Of a stretch of DNA of 64,000 nucleotides, positions 15,303 to 24,489 are shown piece after piece; within the stretch, counting starts at the first letter, position 1, and each line of letters opens with the position of its first letter. The notes beneath the pieces are model-generated. The model had not been told where the DNA came from. It was given only the letters and a program-made list of their open reading frames with translations, and ran no database searches. Origin of the DNA: Candidatus Sphingomonas colombiensis (GTDB lineage Bacteria; Pseudomonadota; Alphaproteobacteria; Sphingomonadales; Sphingomonadaceae). The position numbers and the translations under genes are program-made. The stretch lies in assembly GCA_029202845.1 (NCBI GenBank), contig CP119315.1:3069001-3133000 (forward strand). Direction: 5' to 3'.

Positions 15303-16438
15303 GCCCTCGGACCAAGATAGGCGTCCAGCACCGCCCGGTTGGCGGTATCCCAGCGATAGCCGGCTGCCTTGCGGTGGCCGGCTTCGCGCATTGTGTGGCG
15401 TAGCGCCGGATCCGCCACGATCCGCCCGATCGCGTCCGCATAAGCGTTCACGTCGCGCGGCGGCACGAGAAAGCCGTTCACGCCATCCTCGACCAGATCG
15501 ACTGCGCCGGTCGCGCGTGCCGCCACCACGGGCACGGCGCTCGCCATCGCCTCTGTCGTGACGTTGCCGAAGGTCTCGGTCACGCTCGGATTGAAGAACA
15601 CGTCCATCGAGGCGACCGCGCGGCCCAGCGCGTCGCCTGACTGGAAGCCGGTGAACACTGCATCCGGCACCGCCTGCGCGAACCAGTCCCGCGCGGGGCC
15701 TTCGCCTACCACGAGCACCTTATGCGCCACGCCGCGCCGTTTCAGTTCGGTCGAGACCTCGGCGAAGATGTCGAGCCCCTTTTCCTTCACCAGCCGGCCA
15801 AGGAAGCCGACGGCCATCTCATCATCGCCGATGCCCAGCGAACGGCGCCACGCCAGATCGCGGCGATCGGGCCGGAAGCGATCGTGATTGATCCCGCGTG
15901 ACCAGATGCCCATCGGCGCCTTCACGCCCCATTCGGCGAGCAGCGCCATCATGCTGTTGCTCGGCACCAGCACCCGATCGAAGCGGTTGTAGAAGCGCGT
16001 CATCAGATGCTTGACGAGCGGTTCCAGGAAACCGAGCCCGTAATAGCTGCAGTAAGTTTCGAACCGGGTGTGGAAAGAAGCGACGGCGGGGATGCCATTC
16101 GCCTTCGCCCAGCGCACCGCCGCATGGCCCAAGAACTCCGGCGCGGAGACATGGACGATATTGGGCGCGAATGCTTCCAGATCGGCGCGCGGTTTCGCGG
16201 GAAGCCCGCGCGCGAGCTTATATTCGCCGCGCCCCGCGATCATCGGAATGGAGGGCACGTCGACCAGATCGCCCACCGCCGGAAACGCCGGCTTGGGCAC
16301 GGTCGGCGAATAGACCCGCACCTTCACCCCCTGTTCGAGCAGATAACCGACGAGCAGATTGAGCGATTGGTTAGCGCCGTCGCGCACGTAATTGTAATTG
16401 CCGCTGAACAGAGCGACGCGGAGATCAGACGGCTGCAT
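15299..16438 (-). CDS. GT4-family glycosyltransferase
   Basis: 379 residues, a two-domain GT-B retaining glycosyltransferase. The acceptor-side N-terminus is VALFSGNYNYVRDGANQSLN. The donor domain has GFLGRLVKEKGLDIF and the E-x7-E motif in TETFGNVTTEAMA, the region that contacts the nucleotide sugar. There is no signal peptide or membrane helix, so it is cytoplasmic or membrane-associated. Relatives are annotated as GDP-mannose-dependent or glucuronic-acid transferases. In a sphingomonad, glycosphingolipid or exopolysaccharide assembly would fit, but no neighbour confirms it. Confidence 0.88.
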   Translation of the reverse strand: MQPSDLRVALFSGNYNYVRDGANQSLNLLVGYLLEQGVKVRVYSPTVPKPAFPAVGDLVDVPSIPMIAGRGEYKLARGLPAKPRADLEAFAPNIVHVSAPEFLGHAAVRWAKANGIPAVASFHTRFETYCSYYGLGFLEPLVKHLMTRFYNRFDRVLVPSNSMMALLAEWGVKAPMGIWSRGINHDRFRPDRRDLAWRRSLGIGDDEMAVGFLGRLVKEKGLDIFAEVSTELKRRGVAHKVLVVGEGPARDWFAQAVPDAVFTGFQSGDALGRAVASMDVFFNPSVTETFGNVTTEAMASAVPVVAARATGAVDLVEDGVNGFLVPPRDVNAYADAIGRIVADPALRHTMREAGHRKAAGYRWDTANRAVLDAYLGPRA

Positions 16439-16509
16439 GACGCGGGCGTTAACCGCGGATCATGGCGAAAACTAGGTTTTAGCCGATGAAAACCGTGAAC
16501 GGATGCGGT

Positions 16510-18290
16510 TCACTCTTCCGTGGCCAGTTCACTTTTGCGGCGGATACGACGGATGCGCGGTTCGCGGGTGAGCGCGGCCTCGCGCCGGATCGTCTCGCGC
16601 ATCTCGTCGCGTTTCTCGTGGATCGATGCGATCACGGGGCCCATCGCGACGCCGAGATCGACCAGCACCGCCTCCGACAGCTGGAGCGAGCTTTCCAGCG
16701 TTTCCGGCACCGCATCGGTAACGCCGGCGCGATATAATTCAGCGGCATGCCGCATATCGCGGGCGCGCGCGATGATCGGCAATTCCGGGAAAAGCGCCCG
16801 GATACGCCGGACGAGCCGCACCGTCAGGACAGGATCGTCCATCGTCAGGATCAGCGCGCGCGCGGCGGCCAAGTTGAGCCGATCGACCATTTGTTCGCGC
16901 GATACATCGCCGAATAGCACCGGATGCCCGGCGTGGCGCGCCGCCTTCACCGTGTCGATATCCGCCTCCACGGCGACATAGGGCTGATTATGCCGCGTCA
17001 GCATATCCGAGACGAGGCGCCCGACACGGCCGAACCCGATCACCACCGTTCGCCCCGCTTCGTCCATTTCAGGCTCGGCTTGATTGTCGGAAGTGTCGAG
17101 CCGTCGGGAAATTGCGGTGCCGATCTGCGCGAGCAGCGGCGTGATCGTCAGTCCGATCGCGGTGACCGTTTGCCAAAAGGCGGCGGTGGAGGGCTGGATC
17201 AATTGCGCCTGCGCCGCCGCCGCCAGCACGATCAGCGTCGTTTCGGACGGGCTCCCCATCAGCAGCCCGGTTTCCGCCGCCACGCCATGACGGGCATTGG
17301 CGACGCGCAGCAGGAGATAGGTAACCACCGCCTTGATGGCGACCACGCCGGTTACGGCGAGCACGAGCGATGTCCAATTCTCTATGATGGAGGAAAGGTT
17401 CACGCTCATCCCGACCGTGATCAGGAAGACGCCGAGTGCCAGCCCCCTGAATGGCGCGGTCATCACCTCGACTTCGGTGTGATATTCGGTCTCGGCGATC
17501 AACAGCCCGGCCAGCAGCGCGCCGACGATCGGCGACAGGCCGGCGGCGGATGTCGCCACGCTGGCGACGATCACCACCAGCAAGGATGCCGCCAGAAACA
17601 ACTCCGGGCTCTTGGTGCGCGCCGCTTGCGCGAACAGCCGGGGCAGCAACAGCCGGCCGCCGATGTAGATCGCCACGACCGTCAATCCGCCGCGCAGCGC
17701 GACCCCGGCCATGCCTTGCCATCCGTCGGCGGAGGCGGTGGGTGCCATGGCGCCGAGCGCGAAGATGATCGGCACCAGCGCGATATCCTCGAACAGCAGC
17801 ATGGCGAACGCGCCACGCCCCACCGCGCCGGTTGTCCCGACCAGTGGCAGCACCAACGCGGTGGACGAGAGCGCGAGCGCGAAACCGAGCCCGATCGCCC
17901 CGGCCCAGCTCTGCCCCAGAAGATGCAGCCCGGCGCCGATCAGCAGCCCAGATCCGATCAGTTCGGCCGCGCCGGTGCCGAATACCAGCCGCCGCATCGA
18001 CCATAATCGCCGGAACGACAGTTCCAGCCCGATCGAGAACAAGCAGCAGGGTGATCCCGAATTCGGCGAGCGGCTCGATCGCGTCCGGATTGGTGATCGT
18101 GAAATAATAAAGCCACGGCGCCTTGTCGACCGAGCGCACCGAGCCCCGCAGGGCCGACCAGCATCCCAACCAGAATGAAACCGATAACCGGGCTGATCTT
18201 GAAACGGGCGAACGCGGGGATCACCATGCCCGCCGCGCCCAGAATTACGAGCGTGTCGCTGAATCCGTGATTTTCAAGTCCGATTGCCAT
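16510..18290 (-). pseudogene. KefB/CPA2-type K+/H+ antiporter gene with two one-base insertions
   Basis: The reading frame runs through three phases. The first covers MAIGLENHGFSDTLVILGAA to GLGAL. A second begins after one extra base near 18131 (a GG run on the coding strand) and reads VDKAPWLYYFTI to FGITLLL. The third begins after another extra base near 18040-18042 and reads FSIGLELSFRRLW to the stop. Removing both bases gives one intact protein of about 592 residues: a Na+/H+-exchanger domain with many membrane helices, then a TrkA-N/RCK domain (VIGFGRVGRLVSDML) and a TrkA-C-like tail. Everything after the shifts is undamaged, so a sequencing error or a very recent mutation is likely. 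Confidence 0.85.
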
Positions 18291-18336
18291 CGCATTACCT
18301 TAATCAGACGAAACCACCGCTGTCAGGACCGTAGCA

Positions 18337-19548
18337 ATGGAAAAACACGATATTGTTGTGGTGGGCGGTGGCCCTGCCGGGATGATGGCGGGATTGCTGT
18401 TCGCGCGCGCCGGCCTTCATGTGGCGGTGCTGGAGAAACATGGCGATTTCCTGCGCGATTTTCGCGGCGATACCGTCCACCCCTCCACGCTGGATCTGTT
18501 CGAAGAGCTTGGGTTGCTCGATGCATTGCTCGCGGAGCCGCATGACAAGGTGGAGGAGATCGGCGCGTTTATCGGCGGCCGAAGCTATCGCATCGCGGAT
18601 TTCACCCATCTGCCCGGGCGCGGCCGGTTCGTCGCGATGATGCCGCAATGGCATTTCCTGGATTTCGTCGCGCGCGTCGCGCGCCGCTTTTCCGGCTTCG
18701 ACCTGCGGATGGAGAGCGAGGCGGTCTCGCTGATCGATGAACATGGCCGGATCGCCGGCGTCCGCACGCGGGCAGGGGAGGAGATCCGGGCGCGCCTCGC
18801 GATTCTTGCCGATGGGCGGACCTCGGCGCTGCGTGATGCGGCCGGTCTGCCGCGCCTCGATCTGGGGGTGCCGATCGACGTTTTCTGGTTTCGCGTGCCG
18901 AAGGACCGCGGCTCGGTCAACGAGACCGCCGGCTATCTCTCCCAAGGTCAGATGGTGGTGGCGATCGATCGCGGCGACTATTTCCAATGCGCCCGCGTGA
19001 TCCGCAAGGGGAGCGCGGAGGAGGTGCAGGCGCGCGGTATCGCGGCCTTCCGTGAAGAAATGGCGCGCGCCGCGCCGGTGCTCGCATCGGGAATCGGAGC
19101 GGTAAGCGATTGGGACGAGGTGAAATTGCTTTCCGTGTCGCTGGACCGGCTGACGCGATGGCATCGCCCCGGCCTGCTCGCGATCGGCGATGCGGCGCAT
19201 GCCATGTCGCCGGTGGGCGGCGTCGGGATCAATCTTGCCATTCAGGATGCCGTGGCGGCGGCGAACATCCTCGCGGCGCCGATGATGCGTGGCGCCGACC
19301 CCGATCCGCTGCTCTCCAAAGTGCAGGCGCGGCGCATGTTCCCGGTGCGGGTGGTGCAGGCGATCCAGCGCGCGGCGCACCGCAATGTGCTGGAAAAGGC
19401 GCTGGCGGGGGAAATCGAGCACGCGCCCTTTGCGTTGCGCCTGCTGGACGGTGTGGCGCCGCTCCGCCGCATTCCCGCGCGTGTACTGGGGCTGGGCGTC
19501 AGGCGCGAGCATATCCGCTCGCCGGAAGCTGTTAAGTCTGTTCTTTGA
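18337..19548 (+). CDS. FAD-dependent aromatic-hydroxylase-type oxidoreductase
   Basis: 403 residues of the PHBH-fold (FAD_binding_3) family. The N-terminal Rossmann motif is IVVVGGGPAGMMAGLL, the conserved central DG motif is LAILADGRTS, and the flavin-binding GD motif is AIGDAAHAMSPVGGVGINLA. Relatives hydroxylate aromatic compounds or act on ubiquinone precursors; the substrate is not predictable here. Its start is 47 bp from the broken antiporter's start, the two being divergent. Confidence 0.88.
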   Translation: MEKHDIVVVGGGPAGMMAGLLFARAGLHVAVLEKHGDFLRDFRGDTVHPSTLDLFEELGLLDALLAEPHDKVEEIGAFIGGRSYRIADFTHLPGRGRFVAMMPQWHFLDFVARVARRFSGFDLRMESEAVSLIDEHGRIAGVRTRAGEEIRARLAILADGRTSALRDAAGLPRLDLGVPIDVFWFRVPKDRGSVNETAGYLSQGQMVVAIDRGDYFQCARVIRKGSAEEVQARGIAAFREEMARAAPVLASGIGAVSDWDEVKLLSVSLDRLTRWHRPGLLAIGDAAHAMSPVGGVGINLAIQDAVAAANILAAPMMRGADPDPLLSKVQARRMFPVRVVQAIQRAAHRNVLEKALAGEIEHAPFALRLLDGVAPLRRIPARVLGLGVRREHIRSPEAVKSVL

Positions 19549-19605
19549 CGTGATCGGAACGCGCTGCCTTCCAAAGTGTGCACAGATATTCGCAGGAGGG
19601 GTTTG

Positions 19606-20088
19606 ATGATCGTTTTGTTGCTTGCCCAGGCCGCCGTGCACCCAGCGCCGCCGCCGCCGCCGGTCATAATCACCACCGTCCCTCGTTTACCCTCCGAGCA
19701 GGGAATCACGCGCCCCCGCATCCGCGTTGCCGTCTCCGTTCGTGCGCCGGAAGGGGTGTTGTGGAGCGGGGCCTTATGGGTGTCGCCGCGCGGTCTGGCG
19801 AGTTGGCGGCAGAATATGATGGAGGCGCAGGCCGATGAATGCATGCCACAAAACGGGTTCCGTAGCAGCACCGCGAACGAACTGAACGTACAGTTGAGTG
19901 TCCTGCCATTGGTGGATCCCGCCGGCGACGAACGAATATCGGTGAATGTGCGATGGAGTCGACCGGCCTCATCGCCATGTGGCGGAAGCCGCATTGTTGA
20001 ACTGCAGGAGCAGGCTCGGCTCGATAAACGCGGTCCGACGATCCTGAAAGGCGATGGTGGCCTGGTGGTAGAACTGCGCCGGGACTGA
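19606..20088 (+). CDS. small secreted protein of unknown function
   Basis: 160 residues, not recognised. A short hydrophobic start (MIVLLLAQAAVHP) followed by PAPPPPP suggests a weak signal peptide and a proline-rich linker. The mature part is mixed alpha/beta with two Cys (in DECMPQNGF and SSPCGGSR) that could form a disulphide. ATG 19606 is favoured by an AGGAGG about eight bases upstream. It stands alone between the flavoprotein gene and a strong terminator shared with icd. Confidence 0.6.
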   Translation: MIVLLLAQAAVHPAPPPPPVIITTVPRLPSEQGITRPRIRVAVSVRAPEGVLWSGALWVSPRGLASWRQNMMEAQADECMPQNGFRSSTANELNVQLSVLPLVDPAGDERISVNVRWSRPASSPCGGSRIVELQEQARLDKRGPTILKGDGGLVVELRRD

Positions 20089-20105
20089 TCGGGCCGACCG
20101 GAATG

Positions 20106-20146
20106 AAAAAAGCCGGCGCCCACATCCACGTGAGCACCGGCTTTTT
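20106..20146. terminator. bidirectional rho-independent terminator
   Basis: An A-run leads into GCCGGCGCC, then a loop, then GCACCGGC and a T-run, so the hairpin is flanked by A/T tracts on both sides. It can end the small secreted-protein transcript (plus) and icd (minus), which converge here. Confidence 0.85.
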
Positions 20147-20170
20147 CCTTATTCCTTAAACAGTTGGCGA

Positions 20171-21391
20171 TCAGGCCCAGCTGGCCATCTTCGCCTCGAG
20201 GTTCTGGCGGACCTTCTCGAAGAACTGCTCGGTGGTCATCCACTTCTGATCCGGGCCGATCAGGATCGCGAGATCCTTGGTCATGTCGCCCGCCTCGACG
20301 GTCTCGACGCAGACCCGCTCCAGCGTCTCGGCAAAGCGCGTGACGTCGGGCGTGTTGTCGAACTTGCCGCGATACTTGAGGCCGCCGGTCCAGGCGAAGA
20401 TCGACGCGATCGGGTTGGTCGAGGTCGCCTTGCCCTGCTGATGCTGGCGATAGTGGCGGGTGACGGTGCCGTGCGCCGCCTCTGCCTCGATCGTCTTGCC
20501 GTCCGGCGACATCAGCACCGAGGTCATCAGGCCGAGGCTGCCGAAGCCCTGCGCGACCTGATCCGACTGCACGTCGCCATCATAGTTCTTGCAGGCCCAG
20601 ACGAATTCGCCGTTCCACTTCAGCGCGCTGGCGACCATGTCGTCGATCAGGCGATGTTCGTAAACGATGCCAAGTTCCTTGAACTTGTCCTTGAATTCGG
20701 CCTCAAAAACGTCCGCGAAGATATCCTTGAAACGCCCGTCATAGGCCTTGAGGATGGTGTTCTTGGTCGACAGATACACCGGCCACTTGCGGTTGATGCC
20801 GTAGTTCAGCGACGCGCGAGCGAAGTCGCGGATCGATTCGTCGAGGTTGTACATGCCCATCGCGACACCGGCGCCGGGGAAGTTGAACACTTCCTCCTCG
20901 ATCACGTCGCCATTCTCGCCTTCCCACTTCATGGTCAGCTTGCCCTTGCCGGGCACGAGGAAGTCGGTGGCCTTGTACTGATCGCCGAATGCGTGGCGGC
21001 CGACGACGATCGGGTGGGTCCAGCCCGGGATCAGGCGGGGCACGTTGCGCATCACGATCGGCTCGCGGAACACGACGCCGCCCAGGATGTTGCGGATCGT
21101 GCCGTTCGGCGACTTCCACATCTTCTTGAGGCCGAATTCCTCGACGCGCGCCTCGTCCGGGGTGATCGTCGCGCACTTCACGCCGACGCCATACTTCTGG
21201 ATCGCCTTCGCGCTGTCGATCGTCACCTGATCGTCGGTCGCGTCGCGATGCTCGACGCCCAGATCGTAATAATCGAGATCGATATCGAGATACGGCTTGA
21301 TCAGGCGCTCACGAATCCATTCCCAGATGATCCGGGTCATTTCGTCGCCGTCGATCTCCACGACGGGGGTTTTCACCTTGATCTTCGCCAT
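20171..21391 (-). CDS. icd: NADP-dependent isocitrate dehydrogenase
   Basis: 406 residues of the eukaryotic-like (IDH1/IDH2) homodimeric subfamily found in alphaproteobacteria. It oxidises isocitrate to 2-oxoglutarate with NADP+ in the TCA cycle. Markers are VVEIDGDEMTRIIWEWI at the N-terminus, the substrate-loop SPNGTIRNILGG, the metal-binding CKNYDGDVQSD, and the NADP-region EAAHGTVTRHYR. ATG 21391 (MAKIKVK) is chosen over the longer open frame because the family begins there. Confidence 0.97.
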   Translation of the reverse strand: MAKIKVKTPVVEIDGDEMTRIIWEWIRERLIKPYLDIDLDYYDLGVEHRDATDDQVTIDSAKAIQKYGVGVKCATITPDEARVEEFGLKKMWKSPNGTIRNILGGVVFREPIVMRNVPRLIPGWTHPIVVGRHAFGDQYKATDFLVPGKGKLTMKWEGENGDVIEEEVFNFPGAGVAMGMYNLDESIRDFARASLNYGINRKWPVYLSTKNTILKAYDGRFKDIFADVFEAEFKDKFKELGIVYEHRLIDDMVASALKWNGEFVWACKNYDGDVQSDQVAQGFGSLGLMTSVLMSPDGKTIEAEAAHGTVTRHYRQHQQGKATSTNPIASIFAWTGGLKYRGKFDNTPDVTRFAETLERVCVETVEAGDMTKDLAILIGPDQKWMTTEQFFEKVRQNLEAKMASWA

Positions 21392-21532
21392 GTCCAATTC
21401 CTTGTAAGGGGAGGTTTGGCGAGCGCGATAGGAGGAAGGGCGCGGGGGATCAACCATTGGCCGCCGCTATCGCTCGTGCAAAATGCATATGTCTGCGTTG
21501 TGCGTAACGACTCGCGCGGCTACATCGCGACA

Positions 21533-22267
21533 ATGCCATCACTAGATAAGCCGGAAGGCCCGGGCCTTCCCGTCACCACCACCGTCAAATGGCGCTTTCC
21601 CGCCGTTCACCCCGAGGGGCAGAAGTTCGTCGCGATCGCGTTCGGCCTCACGCTACTGCTGACGATCGTTTCGAATATCTTCTTTTGGCCGATGCTTGGG
21701 CTGACCATCTGGGTCGCGGCGTTCTTCCGCGATCCGGTGCGCACCACGCCGCGCGGCGACGATCTGGTCGTCGCACCCGCTGACGGGTTGATCACGATGA
21801 TCCAGCGCGTGCCGGTGCCGCGCGAGCTGGTCGGCGAACTCGGCACCGATCCGATGGTGCGGGTGTCGATCTTCATGTCGGTGTTCGACGTGCACATCAA
21901 TCGCGCGCCGATCGCGGGGACGATCAAGCAGGTCGTTTATATTTCCGGCAAGTTCCTCAACGCCGATCTCGACAAGGCGTCCGAAGACAATGAGCGTCAG
22001 CATTTCGTCGTCGAGGGTTATGATGGTCGCCGCGTCGGCTTCACGCAGATCGCCGGGCTTGTCGCACGGCGCATCGTCGGTTTCGCCAAGGTGGGGGATA
22101 TCGTCACGGTGGGCCAGCGCGTCGGCCTGATTCGCTTCGGCAGCCGCGTCGACGTCTTCCTTCCCGAAGGGTGTGAGCCGCAGGTCGCGCTCGGTCAGCG
22201 TTCCGTCGCCGGGGAGACGGTGATCGGCCGTTATGGCGTTTCTGCCGTAACCGGGACTGCGCAATGA
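21533..22267 (+). CDS. psd: phosphatidylserine decarboxylase proenzyme
   Basis: 244 residues, the short Psd form of alphaproteobacteria. It decarboxylates phosphatidylserine to phosphatidylethanolamine at the inner membrane. The self-cleavage site is G203-S204 in RFGSRVDV, where the Ser becomes the pyruvoyl group. One hydrophobic segment near residues 30-60 anchors it (FVAIAFGLTLLLTIVSNIFF). The VFDVHINRAP motif is conserved. The frame stays open far upstream only as the antisense of icd, so ATG 21533 is the sensible start. pssA follows 37 bp later. Confidence 0.95.
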   Translation: MPSLDKPEGPGLPVTTTVKWRFPAVHPEGQKFVAIAFGLTLLLTIVSNIFFWPMLGLTIWVAAFFRDPVRTTPRGDDLVVAPADGLITMIQRVPVPRELVGELGTDPMVRVSIFMSVFDVHINRAPIAGTIKQVVYISGKFLNADLDKASEDNERQHFVVEGYDGRRVGFTQIAGLVARRIVGFAKVGDIVTVGQRVGLIRFGSRVDVFLPEGCEPQVALGQRSVAGETVIGRYGVSAVTGTAQ

Positions 22268-22304
22268 TCCTCTTTGCCCTGAACTCCGGGCGAGGCGCCT
22301 GCGG

Positions 22305-23096
22305 ATGAGTGTACCGCCTCGTCGGTTGCGCGGTTTGCCGTTGCGCGCGGTATTGCCCAATGCGGTGACCGCGCTCGGGCTCTGTGCCGGGCTTTCGGGT
22401 ATCAGGTTCGCCATTTCGGGCTGGTGGGAACTCGCGGTGGCGATGATCCTGCTCGCCGGCGTGCTCGACGGGCTCGATGGCCGTATCGCCCGAATGGTGC
22501 GCGGTCAGAGCCGGTTCGGGGCGGAGCTCGATTCGCTGGCCGACGCGATTTCCTTCGGGGTTTCGCCGGCGCTGATCCTCTATCTCTGGTCGCTCTCCGC
22601 TCTGCCGCGTTTCGGCTGGATGGCTTCCTTGATGCTCGCCGTTTTTTGCGCGCTGCGTCTGGCGCGCTTCAACGCCAATATCGATGTGACGGAGCAGCCG
22701 CATAAATCGGCGGGTTTCCTGACCGGCGTGCCGGCGCCGGCGGGGGCGGGGCTTGCCCTGCTGCCGATGTTCCTGTGGTTCTGGACTGGTGAACCGCTGT
22801 TGCGCTCCCCCTATGTCGTCGCACCCTGGACTGCGCTGGTCGCCGTGCTGATGGTATCGAGCCTGGCGACTTATTCCTGGGGATCGCTGCGATTGCGCCG
22901 GAACATTCGTTTCGAGGCACTGGCGGTGGTGGTGCTCTTCGGGGCTGCCGCCATATCCGCCCCGTGGCACACCTTCACCGCCTTGAGCGTCGCCTATCTG
23001 CTCGCAATCCCGTTCAGCATGGCCAGCTACGCGCGCGTCAGGCGGCTGCGCGCCACGACGCAGCCGAGCGAGCCGGGGACGCTCCCCGACGCCTGA
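22305..23096 (+). CDS. pssA: CDP-diacylglycerol-serine O-phosphatidyltransferase
   Basis: 263 residues, a multi-pass inner-membrane enzyme that makes phosphatidylserine, the substrate of the adjacent psd. The CDP-alcohol phosphotransferase signature DG-x2-AR-x8-G-x3-D-x3-D is clear in DGLDGRIARMVRG followed by FGAELDSLADA. Several hydrophobic helices follow. Its 3' end overlaps the small convergent gene at 23038-23271 by 59 bp. Confidence 0.96.
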   Translation: MSVPPRRLRGLPLRAVLPNAVTALGLCAGLSGIRFAISGWWELAVAMILLAGVLDGLDGRIARMVRGQSRFGAELDSLADAISFGVSPALILYLWSLSALPRFGWMASLMLAVFCALRLARFNANIDVTEQPHKSAGFLTGVPAPAGAGLALLPMFLWFWTGEPLLRSPYVVAPWTALVAVLMVSSLATYSWGSLRLRRNIRFEALAVVVLFGAAAISAPWHTFTALSVAYLLAIPFSMASYARVRRLRATTQPSEPGTLPDA

Positions 23097-23271
23097 CGAT
23101 ATTGCGGCGCTCCCCGCGCGCTATTTCGAGTGCGGGGAGGATCGGCATCGGCGACTGTCCGATCAGGGCGAGCCGGATCTTGTGCAGATTCGGCCCCACG
23201 GTTTCGACGATGGCATAGGCCGAGATACCCAGTGCGGCGCCAAAGGTCGCGATTGCGAGCAGAAACATCAT
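23038..23271 (-). CDS. small single-helix membrane protein, unknown function
   Basis: 77 residues. An AGGAGG stands a few bases before ATG 23271, which supports translation. The N-terminus is one membrane helix (MFLLAIATFGAALGISAYAI), followed by ETVGPNLHKIRLAL and a basic, arginine-rich tail. I do not recognise the family. Its last 59 bp overlap the end of pssA on the other strand. Confidence 0.5.
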   Translation of the reverse strand: MMFLLAIATFGAALGISAYAIVETVGPNLHKIRLALIGQSPMPILPALEIARGERRNIVRRRGASPARSAASWRAAA

Positions 23272-23568
23272 CTTCGCCTCCTGTCCGGCCGGCCCACCGT
23301 GCGGTGTGCGGACCCGTTCATGCGTCGGAGGAAGCGATCTCTTTACCGCGCCAACCCTGAGGAAGTTGCGGGAATGAAAGAGTGTTCGCGCTCCGTTCTC
23401 ACGATGTGTTCCATATTTGTTCCAACGCGTCAAGCGATTGCTTTTCGGTTCGAGGTGCGCTAACGGCGCGCCCTCAACCCCGCATGGGAAGCATCATCAC
23501 CGGTGCGCAGGCTTTCAGCCGAGCGTCATTCTCGCTTCCCAGAGGCTTAACCGGAAAGGAATTATCCT
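23272..23568 (+). other. divergent intergenic region with the rpsB leader
   Basis: 297 bp between the small membrane gene and rpsB. It must hold promoters in both directions. Just before rpsB is an AAAGGA ribosome-binding site in GGAAAGGAATTATCCT. I see no gene; a regulatory leader for S2 cannot be judged by eye. Confidence 0.5.
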
Positions 23569-24354
23569 ATGGCGGCACCTGTCGTCACCATGCAGCAGCT
23601 CATCGAAACCGGCGCGCACTTCGGCCACCAGACTCACCGCTGGAACCCGAAGATGAAGCCCTACATCTTCGGTGACCGCAACGGCGTTCACATCATCGAT
23701 CTGTCGCAGACCGTGCCGCTGTTCGCACGCGCGCTGGAATTCGTTTCGTCGACCGTCGCCGCTGGCGGCAAGGTTCTGTTCGTCGGCACCAAGCGCCAGG
23801 CGCAGGAGCCGATCGCTGATTGCGCGCGTCGCGCCGGCCAGCATTTCGTCAACCACCGCTGGCTGGGCGGCATGCTCACCAACTGGAAGACGATCTCGAA
23901 CTCGATCAAGCGCCTGAAGAGCCTTGAGGAGCAGCTGTCGGGCAACACCGCCGGCCTCACCAAGAAGGAAGTGCTTCAGCTCACCCGTGAGCGTGACAAG
24001 CTCGAGCTGTCGCTCGGCGGCATCCGCGACATGGGCGGCATCCCGGACGTGATGTTCGTGATCGACGCCAACAAGGAAGAGCTGGCGATCAAGGAAGCCA
24101 ACACGCTCGGCATCCCGGTCGTCGCGATCCTCGATTCGAACGTGTCGCCGGACGGCATCGCATTCCCGGTGCCGGCGAACGACGACGCGAGCCGCGCGAT
24201 CCGCCTGTATTGCGAAGCGGTGGCGATTGCGTCCACCCGCGGCAATCAGGAGCAGCAGCGTCGCGGCGGTGCCGATATCGGCGCGATGGCCGAGCCGCCG
24301 GTCGAGCAGGCGGTGGCGGTCGAAACCGCGCCTGTCGCCGAAGCTGAAGCATAA
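23569..24354 (+). CDS. rpsB: 30S ribosomal protein S2
   Basis: 261 residues. The N-terminal MQQLIETGAHFGHQTHRWNP and FVGTKRQAQEPIADCA, the central HRWLGGMLTNWKTI and the VVAILDSN segment are classic S2. The C-terminal extension of about 30 residues rich in Ala, Glu and Val is typical of alphaproteobacteria. It heads the rpsB-tsf-pyrH-frr cluster. Confidence 0.98.
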   Translation: MAAPVVTMQQLIETGAHFGHQTHRWNPKMKPYIFGDRNGVHIIDLSQTVPLFARALEFVSSTVAAGGKVLFVGTKRQAQEPIADCARRAGQHFVNHRWLGGMLTNWKTISNSIKRLKSLEEQLSGNTAGLTKKEVLQLTRERDKLELSLGGIRDMGGIPDVMFVIDANKEELAIKEANTLGIPVVAILDSNVSPDGIAFPVPANDDASRAIRLYCEAVAIASTRGNQEQQRRGGADIGAMAEPPVEQAVAVETAPVAEAEA

Positions 24355-24363
24355 TTGAAACAT

Positions 24364-24383
24364 GGCCGGCCTACGGGCCGGCC
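24364..24383 (+). terminator. perfect GC hairpin between rpsB and tsf (attenuator-like)
   Basis: GGCCGGCC-TACG-GGCCGGCC followed by TTATCTT lies 10 bp after the rpsB stop and 107 bp before tsf. The stem is perfect (8 bp, tetraloop) but the T-run is weak, so it probably only reduces read-through, letting S2 be made in excess over EF-Ts, or acts as an RNA-processing site. Confidence 0.55.
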
Positions 24384-24489
24384 TTATCTTCCGTCCGGCC
24401 GAGCTTGTCGGCGCGCTTTGCGATCCCACTTTGGGTGGAGCGCCCGCCGACAGGAATGGGCGACGGCTTTACAAATCGAGGACATGGAC

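Noticed and set aside
18037..18134. Programmed ribosomal frameshifting in the KefB-type gene
   Set aside because: Two separate shifts would be needed, and neither site shows a slippery heptamer or downstream pseudoknot that I can see. Plain insertions are simpler.
18304..19641. Long minus-strand open frame over the flavoprotein gene
   Set aside because: It mirrors the codons of the clear FAD oxidoreductase, with arginine/histidine-rich shadow composition and no domain.
20441..21532. Long open frame upstream of psd in the same frame, suggesting a fused protein of 608 residues
   Set aside because: It is the antisense of icd, has no recognisable domain, and the conserved psd start is at 21533.
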